Below, piece after piece: positions 25,174 through 33,740 of a stretch of DNA of 64,000 bases (within the stretch, counting starts at the first letter, position 1; every line of letters starts with the position of its first letter). Both the position numbers and the translations under genes were made by a program. The notes under the pieces are model-generated. The model did no database searches and was not told the origin of the DNA. It worked only from the letters and a program-made list of their open reading frames with translations. This stretch comes from Cellulomonas marina (GTDB lineage: Bacteria > Actinomycetota > Actinomycetes > Actinomycetales > Cellulomonadaceae), in assembly GCF_900111925.1 (NCBI RefSeq), contig NZ_FOKA01000005.1, positions 203,268 through 267,267 of the forward strand, written 5' to 3'.

Positions 25174-26883
25174 GTGCTCCGCGCCTGGTCCTCCGCCGAC
25201 GTCCGTGCCGCCGAGGCCCCCCTGCTCGCCGCGGGGGAGCCGCTGATGGACCGGGCGGCCTTCGCGCTGCACGTCGAGGTGGTGCGGCTGCTGCGTGCCC
25301 ATCGGCGGGAGCGGCGCGTGCACGGGGCCCGCGTGGTGGTGCTGGCCGGCGGCGGCGCCAACGGCGGCGACGCCCTGCACGCCGGCGCCCTCCTGGCGCG
25401 CCGCGGCGCCGCCGTCACCGCCGTGCTGGCGGGGGAGCGGGCGCACGCGGGCGGCCTGGCCGCGGCGCGGGCGGCAGGGGTGCGGGTGCTGGGGGACGTG
25501 GCCGTCGGCGACGCCGTCGTCGGTGACGCCGTCGGCCCCGATGACGAGGGCGACGAGCCCGGTCCGCTGGTCTGCGATGCGCTCGCCGGTGCGGACCTCG
25601 TGCTCGACGGCCTCGTCGGCATCGGGTCGGACGGCTCCGGGCTTCGAGGGCTCGCGCGAGCGCTGGTGGCGGCGGTGCCGACGGGCACGGGCGGCGGGCA
25701 CAGGCCGGTGGTCGTCGCCGTCGACGTGCCGTCGGGGAGCGGCGTCGACGACGGCCGGGTGGCCGGCGACGTCCTGCGCGCTGACGTCACGGTCACCTTC
25801 GGCGCGCCCAAGCCCGGCCTCCTGCTGCCCCCCGCCTCCGGGCTCGCGGGGCAGGTCGTCCCTGTCGACATCGGTCTGACGCTGCCGGCCGGCGGCGTGG
25901 CGGTGGGGCGGCTCGAGGGCGCCGACGTCGCCGCGCTCTGGCCGGTGCCGGGCGCGACGTCGCAGAAGTACGCGCGCGGGGTGCTCGGCGTCGTGTGCGG
26001 CACCACCCGGTACCCGGGCGCCGGCGTCCTGGCGACGAGCGCGGCCGTGCTGGCGGGCGTCGGCATGGTGCGCTTCGTCGACGAGCGCGACGAGCGCGAC
26101 GAGCGCGACGAGCGCGACGAGCGCGACGAGCGCGACGAGCGCGAGGATCCCGCCGCGCCGCCGCGGCCGGCGGGTCCGCTCGCCACCGCGGTGCTGGCGG
26201 CGCGGCCGGAGGTCGTCGTGGCCGGAGCCGTCGGCGACGGGCGGGTGCAGGCGTGGGCGGCCGGCTCCGGGGTCGACCCGGCGGACCCCGCGCGCCGGCG
26301 GGACGTGGCGGCGGTCGTGGCGGCGGCGCGGGACGGGGTGCCCGCCGTGCTCGACGCGGGCGCGCTGGACCTGGTGACGGAAGGGCTCGGCGCCCACGTG
26401 GTCCTCACCCCGCACGCCGGGGAGCTGGCGCGGTGGCTCGCGGACCGGGGCGAGCGGGTCGGCGGCGTGCCCGTCGACCGCGACGCGGTGGAGGCGGAGC
26501 CGTGGCGGTGGGCGCGCCGGGCGCACGATCTGTCGGGTGCGACGGTGCTGCTCAAGGGCGCGACGACGCTCGTCGTCGGAGCGGGCGGCAGCACGTGGTC
26601 GCAGGCCGACGGGCCCGCCTGGCTGGCGACGGCCGGGTCCGGGGACGTGCTCGCCGGCGTCGTCGGCGCCCTGCTGGCCGGCCGCGCCGAGGACGTGGTC
26701 GCCGACCCGGCGCTCGCGGCGCGGCTGGCGGCGGCGGCGGCGCTCGTCCACGGCCGCGCCGCCCACCACGCCACCCCCGGCGGGCCCGTGAGCGCGCTGG
26801 CGGTGGCGCACGCGCTGCCCGCGGTCGTCGCGGACCTGCTGGCGCAGGACGGCGCCCCGGCGGTGAGAGACTGCCCGGCGTGA
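25174..26883 (+). CDS. nnr: Bifunctional NAD(P)H-hydrate epimerase / ADP-dependent dehydratase
   Basis: Repairs damaged NAD(P)H hydrates; 569 residues. The N-terminal YjeF_N epimerase domain (about 1-235) has GGGANGGDALHAGALLA. The C-terminal ribokinase-like dehydratase domain has LTPHAGELARWL and the GSGD motif in TAGSGDVLAGVVGALL. The epimerase motif departs slightly from the common GNNGGDG (Ala for the first Asn). A run of seven DER tripeptides (about 303-323) is inserted in the dehydratase domain. The start is GTG 25174 with GGAGGA about seven bases upstream. The stop overlaps the alr start. Confidence 0.92.
   Translation: MLRAWSSADVRAAEAPLLAAGEPLMDRAAFALHVEVVRLLRAHRRERRVHGARVVVLAGGGANGGDALHAGALLARRGAAVTAVLAGERAHAGGLAAARAAGVRVLGDVAVGDAVVGDAVGPDDEGDEPGPLVCDALAGADLVLDGLVGIGSDGSGLRGLARALVAAVPTGTGGGHRPVVVAVDVPSGSGVDDGRVAGDVLRADVTVTFGAPKPGLLLPPASGLAGQVVPVDIGLTLPAGGVAVGRLEGADVAALWPVPGATSQKYARGVLGVVCGTTRYPGAGVLATSAAVLAGVGMVRFVDERDERDERDERDERDERDEREDPAAPPRPAGPLATAVLAARPEVVVAGAVGDGRVQAWAAGSGVDPADPARRRDVAAVVAAARDGVPAVLDAGALDLVTEGLGAHVVLTPHAGELARWLADRGERVGGVPVDRDAVEAEPWRWARRAHDLSGATVLLKGATTLVVGAGGSTWSQADGPAWLATAGSGDVLAGVVGALLAGRAEDVVADPALAARLAAAAALVHGRAAHHATPGGPVSALAVAHALPAVVADLLAQDGAPAVRDCPA
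26080..26142 (+). repeat. Seven in-frame copies of GACGAGCGC inside nnr
   Basis: A perfect 9-base tandem repeat encodes seven Asp-Glu-Arg tripeptides. The unit is a multiple of three, so copy-number changes keep the frame; the insert lies in a loop of the dehydratase domain. Confidence 0.95.
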
Positions 26884-28109
26884 CCGACGCGCCCGACGAC
26901 CCGGCCGTCGCCGCGGCGTACCACCCGGCCCGCGCGGTCGTCGATCTCGACGCGATCGCCGCCAACGTCGGCGTCCTCACCGGGTACGCCGGCGGGGCCG
27001 CGGTGATGGCGGTGGTCAAGGCCGACGCGTACGGGCACGGGCTGGTGCCCGCCGCCCGCGCGGCGCTGGCCGGCGGCGCCACCTGGCTCGGGACCGCGCA
27101 GGTCGGCGAGGCGCTGGCCCTGCGCGCCGCGGGCGTGACGGCGCCGCGGCTTCTCACCTGGCTGTACGACCCCGCGGTCCCCATGGACGCCCTGCTGGCC
27201 GCCGACGTCGACGTGACCGTCGCGGCGCCCTGGGCGCTGGACGCGGTCGTCGACGCCGCGCGCCGCACCGGCCGCACGGCCCGCGTGCACATCAAGGTCG
27301 ACACCGGCCTCGGCCGCAACGGGCTGCCGCCGGCGGACCTGCACGCGCTCCTCCCGGCCCTGGCGGCCGCCCACGCCGAGGGCGCGCTGGAGCTCATCGG
27401 GGTCTGGTCGCACCTGGCCGCCGCGGACGAGCCGGGCAACCCGCTCGCCCACGCGCAGGCCGCCGTGCTCGACGACGCCGTCCGCGCCCTCGAGGCCGCC
27501 GGCCTGCCGCCCCAGGTCCGCCACCTGGCCAACTCCGCCGCGCTGCTCACGGACCCGCGGCTGCGCTACGACCTCGTCCGCCCGGGCATCGCGGTGTACG
27601 GGCTGACGCCCGCGGTGTCGCTCGGCACCTCCGACCGCTGGGGGCTGACGCCGGCGATGACGCTCGAGGCGCGTCTGGCGACGGTCAAGCACCTGCCGGC
27701 CGGCCACGGCATCTCCTACGGCCACGCCTACGTGACGCCGGCCGACACGACGGTCGCGGTGGTGCCGCTGGGCTACGCCGACGGCATCCCGCGCCACGCG
27801 TCCGGCACCGCCGACCGCCCCGGCGGCCCCGTCGGGGTCAACGGCCGCGTCGTCCCCGTGGCGGGGCGGGTGTGCATGGACCAGGTCGTCCTCGACCTGG
27901 GTCCGGGGGCGACGGAGCGGGCCGGCGACGTCGTCGAGGTCTTCGGCACCGGCCGTGACGGCGGCCCCACCGCCGAGGACTGGGCGCAGCGGGCGGGCAC
28001 CATCGGCTACGAGATCGTGACGCGCGTGGGGTCCCGCATCCCGCGCGTGCACGTGGGCACCGCCGGACGCGCCGGCGGCCCGGAAGCGACGGAGGGGACG
28101 GACGGATGA
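26880..28109 (+). CDS. alr: Alanine racemase
   Basis: PLP enzyme making D-alanine for peptidoglycan; 409 residues. The PLP lysine is Lys47 in AVVKADAYGHG and the second catalytic base is Tyr280 in GHGISYGHAY. The C-terminal barrel has GYADGIPR and GRVCMDQVVLDLG. The GTG at 26880 overlaps the nnr stop and the TGA overlaps the tsaE ATG, so nnr-alr-tsaE are coupled. The order nnr, alr, tsaE, tsaB, rimI is standard in actinobacteria. Confidence 0.97.
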   Translation: MTDAPDDPAVAAAYHPARAVVDLDAIAANVGVLTGYAGGAAVMAVVKADAYGHGLVPAARAALAGGATWLGTAQVGEALALRAAGVTAPRLLTWLYDPAVPMDALLAADVDVTVAAPWALDAVVDAARRTGRTARVHIKVDTGLGRNGLPPADLHALLPALAAAHAEGALELIGVWSHLAAADEPGNPLAHAQAAVLDDAVRALEAAGLPPQVRHLANSAALLTDPRLRYDLVRPGIAVYGLTPAVSLGTSDRWGLTPAMTLEARLATVKHLPAGHGISYGHAYVTPADTTVAVVPLGYADGIPRHASGTADRPGGPVGVNGRVVPVAGRVCMDQVVLDLGPGATERAGDVVEVFGTGRDGGPTAEDWAQRAGTIGYEIVTRVGSRIPRVHVGTAGRAGGPEATEGTDG

Positions 28110-28651
28110 GCGGCACCACCGCACCGGCGCACCGCAGCGTGCTGCCCGACGAGGACGCCACCCGCGCGCTGGGCCGCGCACTCGCGGCGCTGCTGCGCGC
28201 GGGGGACCTCGTCGTGCTCACGGGCGGGCTCGGCGCGGGCAAGACGACCCTCACCCAGGGCATCGGCGCGGGGCTGCACGTGCGGGGCCCCGTGCTGTCG
28301 CCGACCTTCACCATCGCGCGGGTGCAGCCGCCGCTGCCCCGCGAGGACGGCTCGACCGGTCCCGCGCTCGTGCACGTCGACGCGTACCGGCTCGGCTCGC
28401 TGGAGGAGGTCGACGCCCTGGACCTCGAGGCCGGCCTCGACGAGTCGGTCACCGTCGTGGAGTGGGGCGCGGGCTGGGTCGAGCCCCTGGCTTCCGACCG
28501 GCTCGAGGTGGAGCTGGTCCGGCCGCGCGGCGCCGAGTCCGGGCCGCTCGACCCGCAGGACGCCGCGGCCGGCGCTCGCGTCGCGCTCGTGCGGGGCGTC
28601 GGGGAGCGGTGGGCAGGGGTCGTCCTGCCCGGCGAGCCCGTCGCGGGCTGA
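28106..28651 (+). CDS. tsaE: tRNA threonylcarbamoyladenosine biosynthesis ATPase TsaE
   Basis: ATPase of the complex that makes the universal t6A37 modification of ANN-decoding tRNAs; 181 residues. The P-loop is TGGLGAGKTTLT (39-50), followed by SPTFTIAR, HVDAYRL and VTVVEWGAGW, all typical. The ATG at 28106 overlaps the alr stop (ATGA). Its partners TsaB and TsaD are encoded nearby. Confidence 0.95.
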   Translation: MSGTTAPAHRSVLPDEDATRALGRALAALLRAGDLVVLTGGLGAGKTTLTQGIGAGLHVRGPVLSPTFTIARVQPPLPREDGSTGPALVHVDAYRLGSLEEVDALDLEAGLDESVTVVEWGAGWVEPLASDRLEVELVRPRGAESGPLDPQDAAAGARVALVRGVGERWAGVVLPGEPVAG

Positions 28652-28654
28652 CCC

Positions 28655-28660
28655 TAGGCT
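28655..28660 (+). promoter_or_regulatory. Leaderless-type -10 hexamer for tsaB
   Basis: TAGGCT lies six bases before the tsaB GTG and directly after the tsaE stop. It suggests an internal leaderless promoter in the t6A operon. Confidence 0.4.
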
Positions 28661-28666
28661 GACCTC

Positions 28667-29449
28667 GTGCCCGTCCTCGCCCTCGACACCTCCGCCGCCG
28701 TCGCCGTGGCGGTCACCGACGACGCCGGCACCGCGCTGGCCGTCCGCGCGGTCACGGCGCAGCGCCACCACGCCGAGCTCCTGGCGCCGCTGGTCGCCGA
28801 GGCGCTGGCCGCCGCCGGCCTGACCCCGCGCGACCTCACCGCGCTGGCCGTCGGCACGGGCCCGGCCCCCTTCACCGGCCTGCGCGTCGGCCTGGTCACC
28901 GCGCGCACCCTGGGCCTCGCGCTCGGCCTGCCCGTGCACGGCGTGCCGTCGCTGGACGCCCTGGCGCTGCGGGCGCTGGAGGCGGCCGGGGCCGGTGGGG
29001 ACGACGGGGACGACGAGGACGTCGACGTGCTGGCCGTGACGGACGCCCGCCGGCGCGAGGTCTACGCCGGGCGCTACCGGCGCGGGCCGGGGTGGTCGGC
29101 CGGCGCGTCGGGCCCGGCCTCCGACGGCACGTCCGGCGACCCGCTCCTGCGCGTCGACGGGCCGTCGGTGGGACCGGCGGCCGCCCTGCTCACAGCCGGC
29201 GGCGACGCGCCGGACGCCGGTCGGCGCGTGCTCGTCGTCGGGCGGGGCGCCCTGACGGACCCGGTGCTGGCCGAGGCCGCCGTGCCGGAGCTGGCGGTGC
29301 GCCCCGAGCTGCTGGACCCGGACCCCGTCGCCCTGGCCCGGCTGGCGCTGACCCGCGCGGCCGCCGGGCAGGAGCAGCCCACGGAGCCGCTCTACCTGCG
29401 CCGGCCCGACGCCGTGCCGCCGAACGAGCGCAAGCGGGTCCTGGCGTGA
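28667..29449 (+). CDS. tsaB: tRNA threonylcarbamoyladenosine biosynthesis protein TsaB
   Basis: Scaffold/regulatory partner of TsaD in t6A synthesis; 260 residues with the ASKHA fold. The N-terminal VLALDTSAAVAVAV and GTGPAPFTGLRVGL are family signatures, and DARRREVYAGRY follows. GTG 28667 gives the usual N-terminus. The stop overlaps the rimI start (GTGA). Confidence 0.95.
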   Translation: MPVLALDTSAAVAVAVTDDAGTALAVRAVTAQRHHAELLAPLVAEALAAAGLTPRDLTALAVGTGPAPFTGLRVGLVTARTLGLALGLPVHGVPSLDALALRALEAAGAGGDDGDDEDVDVLAVTDARRREVYAGRYRRGPGWSAGASGPASDGTSGDPLLRVDGPSVGPAAALLTAGGDAPDAGRRVLVVGRGALTDPVLAEAAVPELAVRPELLDPDPVALARLALTRAAAGQEQPTEPLYLRRPDAVPPNERKRVLA

Positions 29450-30021
29450 GCGAGCCGGCCGTGCCGACCGGCACGAGCACGGGCACGAGCACGGGCGCCG
29501 ACGCGGGCACGGGCGGCGTCGCCCGCCGCCCCCTGGCGCCCGACGACCTGCCGGCCGTCATGGCGCTGGAGCGCGAGCTGTTCGGCCCGACCGCGTGGTC
29601 CGAGGACTCCATGCGGGCCGAGCTCGACGGTCCGGGCCGCACCTACCTCGCCGCGGTCGACACCGCGACGGGCGCCCTCGTCGGCTACGCGGGGCTGTGG
29701 TTCGACGGCGACGACGCCCAGGTCATGACGGTCGCCACCGCCACGGGCCACCAGAACCGCGGCGTCGCCCGCGGGATGCTCACCGACCTGCTGACGGAGG
29801 CGGAGCGCCTGGGGGCGCGGACCGTCCTGCTCGAGGTGCGCGTCGACAACGCCCCCGCGCAGCACCTGTACGAGAGCCTCGGGTTCGAGCGCCTGGGCAC
29901 GCGCCGCAACTACTACCCCGGCGGCATCGACGCCTACACGATGCGCTGGCAGCCGGCCCGTGCGGCGGGCGGCCCGGTCGGCGGCGAGCGCGGGACGCAC
30001 GACGAGGGCTCGCCCGCGTGA
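29446..30021 (+). CDS. rimI: Ribosomal protein S18 alanine N-acetyltransferase-like GNAT
   Basis: GNAT acetyltransferase, 191 residues, named from its conserved place between tsaB and tsaD. The acetyl-CoA loop is HQNRGVARGMLTDLL; further typical parts are LLEVRVDNAPAQHLYESLGF and RRNYYPGGIDAYTM. The first 25 residues are a Gly/Thr/Ser repeat (GTSTGTSTGADAGTGG) that is not part of the fold. GTG 29446 overlaps the tsaB stop. Substrate S18 is presumed by family. Confidence 0.9.
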   Translation: MSEPAVPTGTSTGTSTGADAGTGGVARRPLAPDDLPAVMALERELFGPTAWSEDSMRAELDGPGRTYLAAVDTATGALVGYAGLWFDGDDAQVMTVATATGHQNRGVARGMLTDLLTEAERLGARTVLLEVRVDNAPAQHLYESLGFERLGTRRNYYPGGIDAYTMRWQPARAAGGPVGGERGTHDEGSPA

Positions 30022-30872
30022 GCACGGACCCGCGCGCCGCCGTCCTCGTCGAGCCGCTGGCGCTCGCGGCCGAGCTCGCGGACGACGAACCGCCCGCGCT
30101 GCTCGACGTGCGCTGGTCCCTCGGCGGGCCGCCCGGGCGCGAGGAGCACCTCGCCGCGCACGTGCCGGGGGCGGTGTTCGTCGACCTCGACGCCGAGCTC
30201 GCCGCCCCCGCCGCCCCGGCCCACGGCCGGCACCCGCTCCCGGACGTCGCCGCGCTCGAGGCGGCGGCGCGCTCCTGGGGGCTGCGCGAGGCGCGGCCGG
30301 TCGTCGTGTACGACGCGACCGGCGGCACCGCCGCGGCGCGCGCCTGGTGGCTGCTGCGCTGGGCGGGCCTGCGCGACGTGCGCCTCCTCGCCGGCGGACT
30401 GCCGGCCTGGCGCGCCGCCGGCCTACCGGTCGAGGCGGGCGCGGTGACCCCGGAGCCGGGCGACGTCGTCCTGCGGCCCGGCGCCCTGCCGACGGCCGGC
30501 GCCGACGAGGTGGCCGGCTGGCCGGCACGGGGCGTGCTCCTCGACGCCCGCGCGGGCGAGCGGTACCGGGGCGAGGTCGAGCCCGTCGACCCGCGGGCGG
30601 GGCACGTGCCCGGCGCCCGCAGCGCCCCGACGGCCGGCAACCTCGACGCCGACGGCCGCTTCCTGCCCGCCGACTCCCTGCGTCGGCGGTTCGCGTCCCT
30701 CGGGGCGCTGGACGCCCCCGTCGCCGTCTACTGCGGCTCGGGCGTCACCGCCGCCCACGAGGTCGCCGCGCTCGCCTCGCTCGGCGTGGACGCGACGCTC
30801 TACCCCGGCTCGTGGTCCCAGTGGTCGCACGACCCCGCGCGTCCGGTGGCGACGGGGCCGGACGAGGGCTGA
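30018..30872 (+). CDS. Two-domain sulfurtransferase (rhodanese / mercaptopyruvate type)
   Basis: A 284-residue protein with two rhodanese domains. The N-terminal domain has LLDVRW and VYDATGGTAAARAWWLLRWA with no catalytic Cys. The C-terminal domain has the active loop VYCGSGVTAAHE with Cys239. The CGSGVT loop is closer to mercaptopyruvate sulfurtransferases than to thiosulfate rhodaneses (CRKGVT). GTG 30018 overlaps the rimI stop, so it is coupled to the t6A genes although unrelated in function. In many actinobacteria rimI is followed directly by tsaD, so this gene looks like an insertion. Confidence 0.87.
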   Translation: MSTDPRAAVLVEPLALAAELADDEPPALLDVRWSLGGPPGREEHLAAHVPGAVFVDLDAELAAPAAPAHGRHPLPDVAALEAAARSWGLREARPVVVYDATGGTAAARAWWLLRWAGLRDVRLLAGGLPAWRAAGLPVEAGAVTPEPGDVVLRPGALPTAGADEVAGWPARGVLLDARAGERYRGEVEPVDPRAGHVPGARSAPTAGNLDADGRFLPADSLRRRFASLGALDAPVAVYCGSGVTAAHEVAALASLGVDATLYPGSWSQWSHDPARPVATGPDEG

Positions 30873-30897
30873 CCCCCGTCCGACCCCGCACGTGGGG

Positions 30898-30933
30898 GAC
30901 CGCGCGGACCGCGCGGACCGCGCCGACCGCGCT
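30898..30933. repeat. Four tandem copies of a 9-base repeat between convergent genes
   Basis: GACCGCGCG repeats four times (last two end in C and T), filling the gap between the sulfurtransferase and nitroreductase genes and touching the nitroreductase stop codon. Confidence 0.8.
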
Positions 30934-31574
30934 CAGACGGTCCGGCTGACCTGCTCCCACGTCAGCCGCGGCGCGCGCGGGTGGTGCGTGCCCTCGCCCT
31001 GCGCGTGCCCGACGAGCAGGACCAGCACCGTGCGCCACCCGCTCTCGGCGAAGAACTCGGCGTCGATGCCGGCCGCGTCCATGCCGCCCATCGGCCCGAC
31101 GGCCAGGCCGGCGGCGCGCAGCGCGATGGTGAGGTAGCCGGCCTGGAGCAGCGTGTTGGTGCGCGCCATGCCCTCGCGGGCCTCCACGGCGCCCTCGAGC
31201 TCGTCGGCCTTGCCCGGCATGTGCGGCGCCAGCACCGGCAGGTGGCGGTGGAACGCGGGGTCCGCGGCGACGACGAGCGCCATCGGCGCGGCGAGGACCC
31301 GCGCCCGGTTGCCCTCGGCCATGTGCGCGGCGAGGCGCTCGCGGCCCTCGCGGCTGCGCACGACGAGCGTGCGCATGGGGCTGGTGTTGAGGGCGGTGGG
31401 GCCCCACTTGGCGAGGTCGTGCACGGCCTCGAGGTCCTCGTCCGTCACCGGCTCGTCCGTGAACGCACCCGCCGACCGCGCGTGGCGGAACAGCAGGTCC
31501 GCGACGTCGTCGTCGACGGCGAGGCGGGAGGCGGGGAAGTCGAGGTCGTCCAGCGTGCCCAGATCGGTGGTCAT
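30933..31574 (-). CDS. Nitroreductase family protein, RutE/HadB-like (malonic semialdehyde reductase type)
   Basis: FMN-dependent oxidoreductase, 213 residues. The family pattern FRHARSAGAFTDEPVTDEDL, WGPTALNTSPMR and MGGMDAAGIDAEFF resembles the RutE group, which reduces malonic semialdehyde, but generic nitroreductase activity is equally possible. ATG 31574 is chosen because an inverted repeat and promoter region lie directly upstream; an earlier in-frame ATG at 31607 would overlap that operator. It points towards the sulfurtransferase and is divergent from tsaD. Confidence 0.85.
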   Translation of the reverse strand: MTTDLGTLDDLDFPASRLAVDDDVADLLFRHARSAGAFTDEPVTDEDLEAVHDLAKWGPTALNTSPMRTLVVRSREGRERLAAHMAEGNRARVLAAPMALVVAADPAFHRHLPVLAPHMPGKADELEGAVEAREGMARTNTLLQAGYLTIALRAAGLAVGPMGGMDAAGIDAEFFAESGWRTVLVLLVGHAQGEGTHHPRAPRLTWEQVSRTV

Positions 31575-31578
31575 GGCT

Positions 31579-31594
31579 CGTTGAACGCTCAACG
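31579..31594. promoter_or_regulatory. Inverted repeat operator upstream of the nitroreductase
   Basis: CGTTGA-ACGC-TCAACG is a perfect 6-4-6 palindrome four bases upstream of the nitroreductase ATG. TTGA...TCAA arms resemble MarR-family operators. No MarR gene is visible in the window. Confidence 0.5.
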
Positions 31595-31660
31595 ACCTGG
31601 AGATCATCCCAGGGCCGTCCGTGAGCAGCGGTGACGAGCATCACGCCGGGGTGCGCGCCC

Positions 31661-31666
31661 TATCCT
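31661..31666 (+). promoter_or_regulatory. Leaderless-type -10 hexamer for tsaD
   Basis: TATCCT lies seven bases before the tsaD GTG, with no ribosome binding site between. Confidence 0.5.
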
Positions 31667-31673
31667 GGGGCCC

Positions 31674-32723
31674 GTGAGCAGCGACCGCCCCCCGCTCGTC
31701 CTCGGCCTCGAGACCTCCTGCGACGAGACGGGTGTCGCCCTCGTCCGCGGTTACGAGCTCCTCGTCGACGCCGTGGCCAGCTCGGTCGAGGAGCACGCGC
31801 GGTTCGGCGGGATCATCCCGGAGATCGCCTCGCGCGCCCACCTCGAGGCGATGGTGCCGACCATCGAGCGCGCCCTGGCCGGTGCCGGCGTGACGCTGGC
31901 CGACGTCGACGCGGTCGCGGTCACCGCCGGGCCGGGCCTCGTCGGCCCCCTGACGGTCGGCGCCGCCGCCGCCAAGGCCCTCGCGCTCGCGCTCGACCGG
32001 CCGCTGTACGGCGTCAACCACGTCATCGGGCACGCCGTCGTCGACGAGCTGGTGCACGGCCCCTTCCCCGAGCGCGTCATGGCGCTCGTCGTCTCCGGCG
32101 GCCACTCGAGCCTGCTCCTGCTCGACGACACCGTTCAGGTCACGGAGCTCGGCTCGACCCTCGACGACGCCGCGGGCGAGGCGTTCGACAAGGTGGGTCG
32201 GCTGCTGGGCCTGCCCTACCCGGGCGGCCCGCACATCGACCGGCTCGCGCGCGAGGGCGACCCGGACGCCATCCGGTTCCCGCGCGGCCTGACGGCGCCG
32301 AAGGACCAGGCCGCCCACGCGCAGGACTTCTCGTTCTCCGGCCTCAAGACGGCCGTCGCGCGTTGGGTCGAGGCCCGTCAGGACGCGGGGGAGGAGATCC
32401 CGCTGCCCGACGTCGCGGCCTCCTTCGCCGCGGCGGTGGCCGACGTCCTCGTCGCCAAGACGCTGGCCGCCTGCGAGCGGCACGGCGTGGGCACCCTCGT
32501 CGTCGGGGGCGGGTTCTCCGCGAACTCCCAGCTGCGGGACCTGCTGGCGCAGCGGTGCGGCGAGGCGGGCGTCGAGCTGCGCATCCCGCCCATCCGGTAC
32601 TGCACCGACAACGGCGCGATGATCGCCGCCCTGGGGTCCGCGGTCGTCGCCCGCGGGATGGCGCCCTCGTCGCTCGACCTCGGCGTGGACTCGACGATGC
32701 CGCTCACCCGGGTCCTCGTCTGA
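31674..32723 (+). CDS. tsaD: tRNA threonylcarbamoyladenosine transferase TsaD
   Basis: Transfers threonylcarbamoyl to A37 of tRNA; 349 residues, ASKHA fold. [15 protein letters not shown] begins the protein; the metal-binding HxxxH is [40 protein letters not shown] and [10 protein letters not shown] are conserved. It is separated from tsaE-tsaB-rimI by the sulfurtransferase and nitroreductase genes and has its own promoter. The last five codons form the left arm of a terminator. Confidence 0.97.
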   Translation: MSSDRPPLVLGLETSCDETGVALVRGYELLVDAVASSVEEHARFGGIIPEIASRAHLEAMVPTIERALAGAGVTLADVDAVAVTAGPGLVGPLTVGAAAAKALALALDRPLYGVNHVIGHAVVDELVHGPFPERVMALVVSGGHSSLLLLDDTVQVTELGSTLDDAAGEAFDKVGRLLGLPYPGGPHIDRLAREGDPDAIRFPRGLTAPKDQAAHAQDFSFSGLKTAVARWVEARQDAGEEIPLPDVAASFAAAVADVLVAKTLAACERHGVGTLVVGGGFSANSQLRDLLAQRCGEAGVELRIPPIRYCTDNGAMIAALGSAVVARGMAPSSLDLGVDSTMPLTRVLV

Positions 32724-32744
32724 GAGGTCCGACGAGGACCCGGG
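32707..32744. terminator. 14-bp stem-loop overlapping the end of tsaD
   Basis: CCCGGGTCCTCGTC (32707-32720), the final tsaD codons, pairs perfectly with GACGAGGACCCGGG (32731-32744) around a ten-base loop containing the stop codon. It lies between convergent tsaD and SDR genes, so it may serve both directions. Confidence 0.8.
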
Positions 32745-32760
32745 CGGGGCGGTCAGGGCG

Positions 32761-33654
32761 TCACGGGGTGGGCGAGCCGCCGTTGGCGTTGAGCGTCTCG
32801 CCGGAGACGTAGCTCGACTCGGACGACGCGAGGAAGACGTACGCCGGGGCCATCTCGACGGGCTGCCCCGCACGGGCCAGCGGCGTCTGCGAGCCGAACT
32901 CCGGCAGCGCCTCCTGCGGCTGCCCGCCGGCCGTCTGCAGCGGCGTCCACACCGGTCCGGGCGCCACGACGTTGACACGGATGCCCTTGGGGGCGAGCTG
33001 CTGCGCGAGGGCCTTGCTCATCGTGTTGATGGCGGCCTTCGTCGTGGCGTAGTCCACCAGCGACGGCGACGGGTTGTACGCCTGGATGGAGCTCGTCGTG
33101 ATGATGCTCGACCCCGGGGGCAGCACCGGGACGGCCTCCTGCACGATCCAGTACAGCGCGTACACGTTCGTCTTGAACGTCTCGTCGAACTGCTCGGGGG
33201 TCAGCTCCGTGATGTCCTCGACCGTCTGCTGCTTGCCCGCGACGACGACGAGCGTGTCCAGCCCGCCGAGCTCGGAGACGGCGGTGTGCACCAGCGAGCG
33301 CGAGTAGGCCTCGTCGGTCACGTCGCCCGGCGCCAGGGCGACGGTGCGGCCCTCGGCGCGGATGATCTCGGCGACCGAGTCCGCGTCGGGCTGCTCCTCC
33401 GGCAGGTACGACAGCACGACGTCGGCGCCCTCGCGGGCGAAGGCGATGGCGACCGCGCGGCCGATGCCGGAGTCGCCGCCGGTGATGAGGGCCTTGCGCC
33501 CGACGAGGCGGCCCGTGCCGCGGTAGGTCTGCGCGCCGTCGTCGGCCTGCACCGCCAGGTCCTGCTCGAGACCGGGCCCGTCCTGGTACTGCTCGGGGAA
33601 GCCCTCGGTGCGGTAGCGGGTCGTCGGGTCGGAGAAGGTGAGCTGGTCGGTCAT
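32761..33654 (-). CDS. SDR family oxidoreductase, YghA-like
   Basis: Short-chain dehydrogenase of 297 residues. The NAD(P) loop is ITGGDSGIGRAVAIAFAREG; the catalytic serine is in ITTSSIQAY and the YxxxK pair is DYATTKAAI. The N-terminal extension with FPEQYQDGPG resembles YghA/GsiB-type SDRs of the general stress group. The end has SSYVSGETLNANGG, the typical SDR C-terminus. Substrate unknown. The ATG at 33654 follows a GGAGGGACAC-like ribosome binding site on the minus strand. Confidence 0.9.
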   Translation of the reverse strand: MTDQLTFSDPTTRYRTEGFPEQYQDGPGLEQDLAVQADDGAQTYRGTGRLVGRKALITGGDSGIGRAVAIAFAREGADVVLSYLPEEQPDADSVAEIIRAEGRTVALAPGDVTDEAYSRSLVHTAVSELGGLDTLVVVAGKQQTVEDITELTPEQFDETFKTNVYALYWIVQEAVPVLPPGSSIITTSSIQAYNPSPSLVDYATTKAAINTMSKALAQQLAPKGIRVNVVAPGPVWTPLQTAGGQPQEALPEFGSQTPLARAGQPVEMAPAYVFLASSESSYVSGETLNANGGSPTP

Positions 33655-33740
33655 AAGTGTCCCTCCGCAGGCTGCTGGGAGCCCCGTGCGGTCCAGGGGT
33701 CGCCGCTTCTGGGCGGCCGGCGCACCGGGCCTCCCCATCG

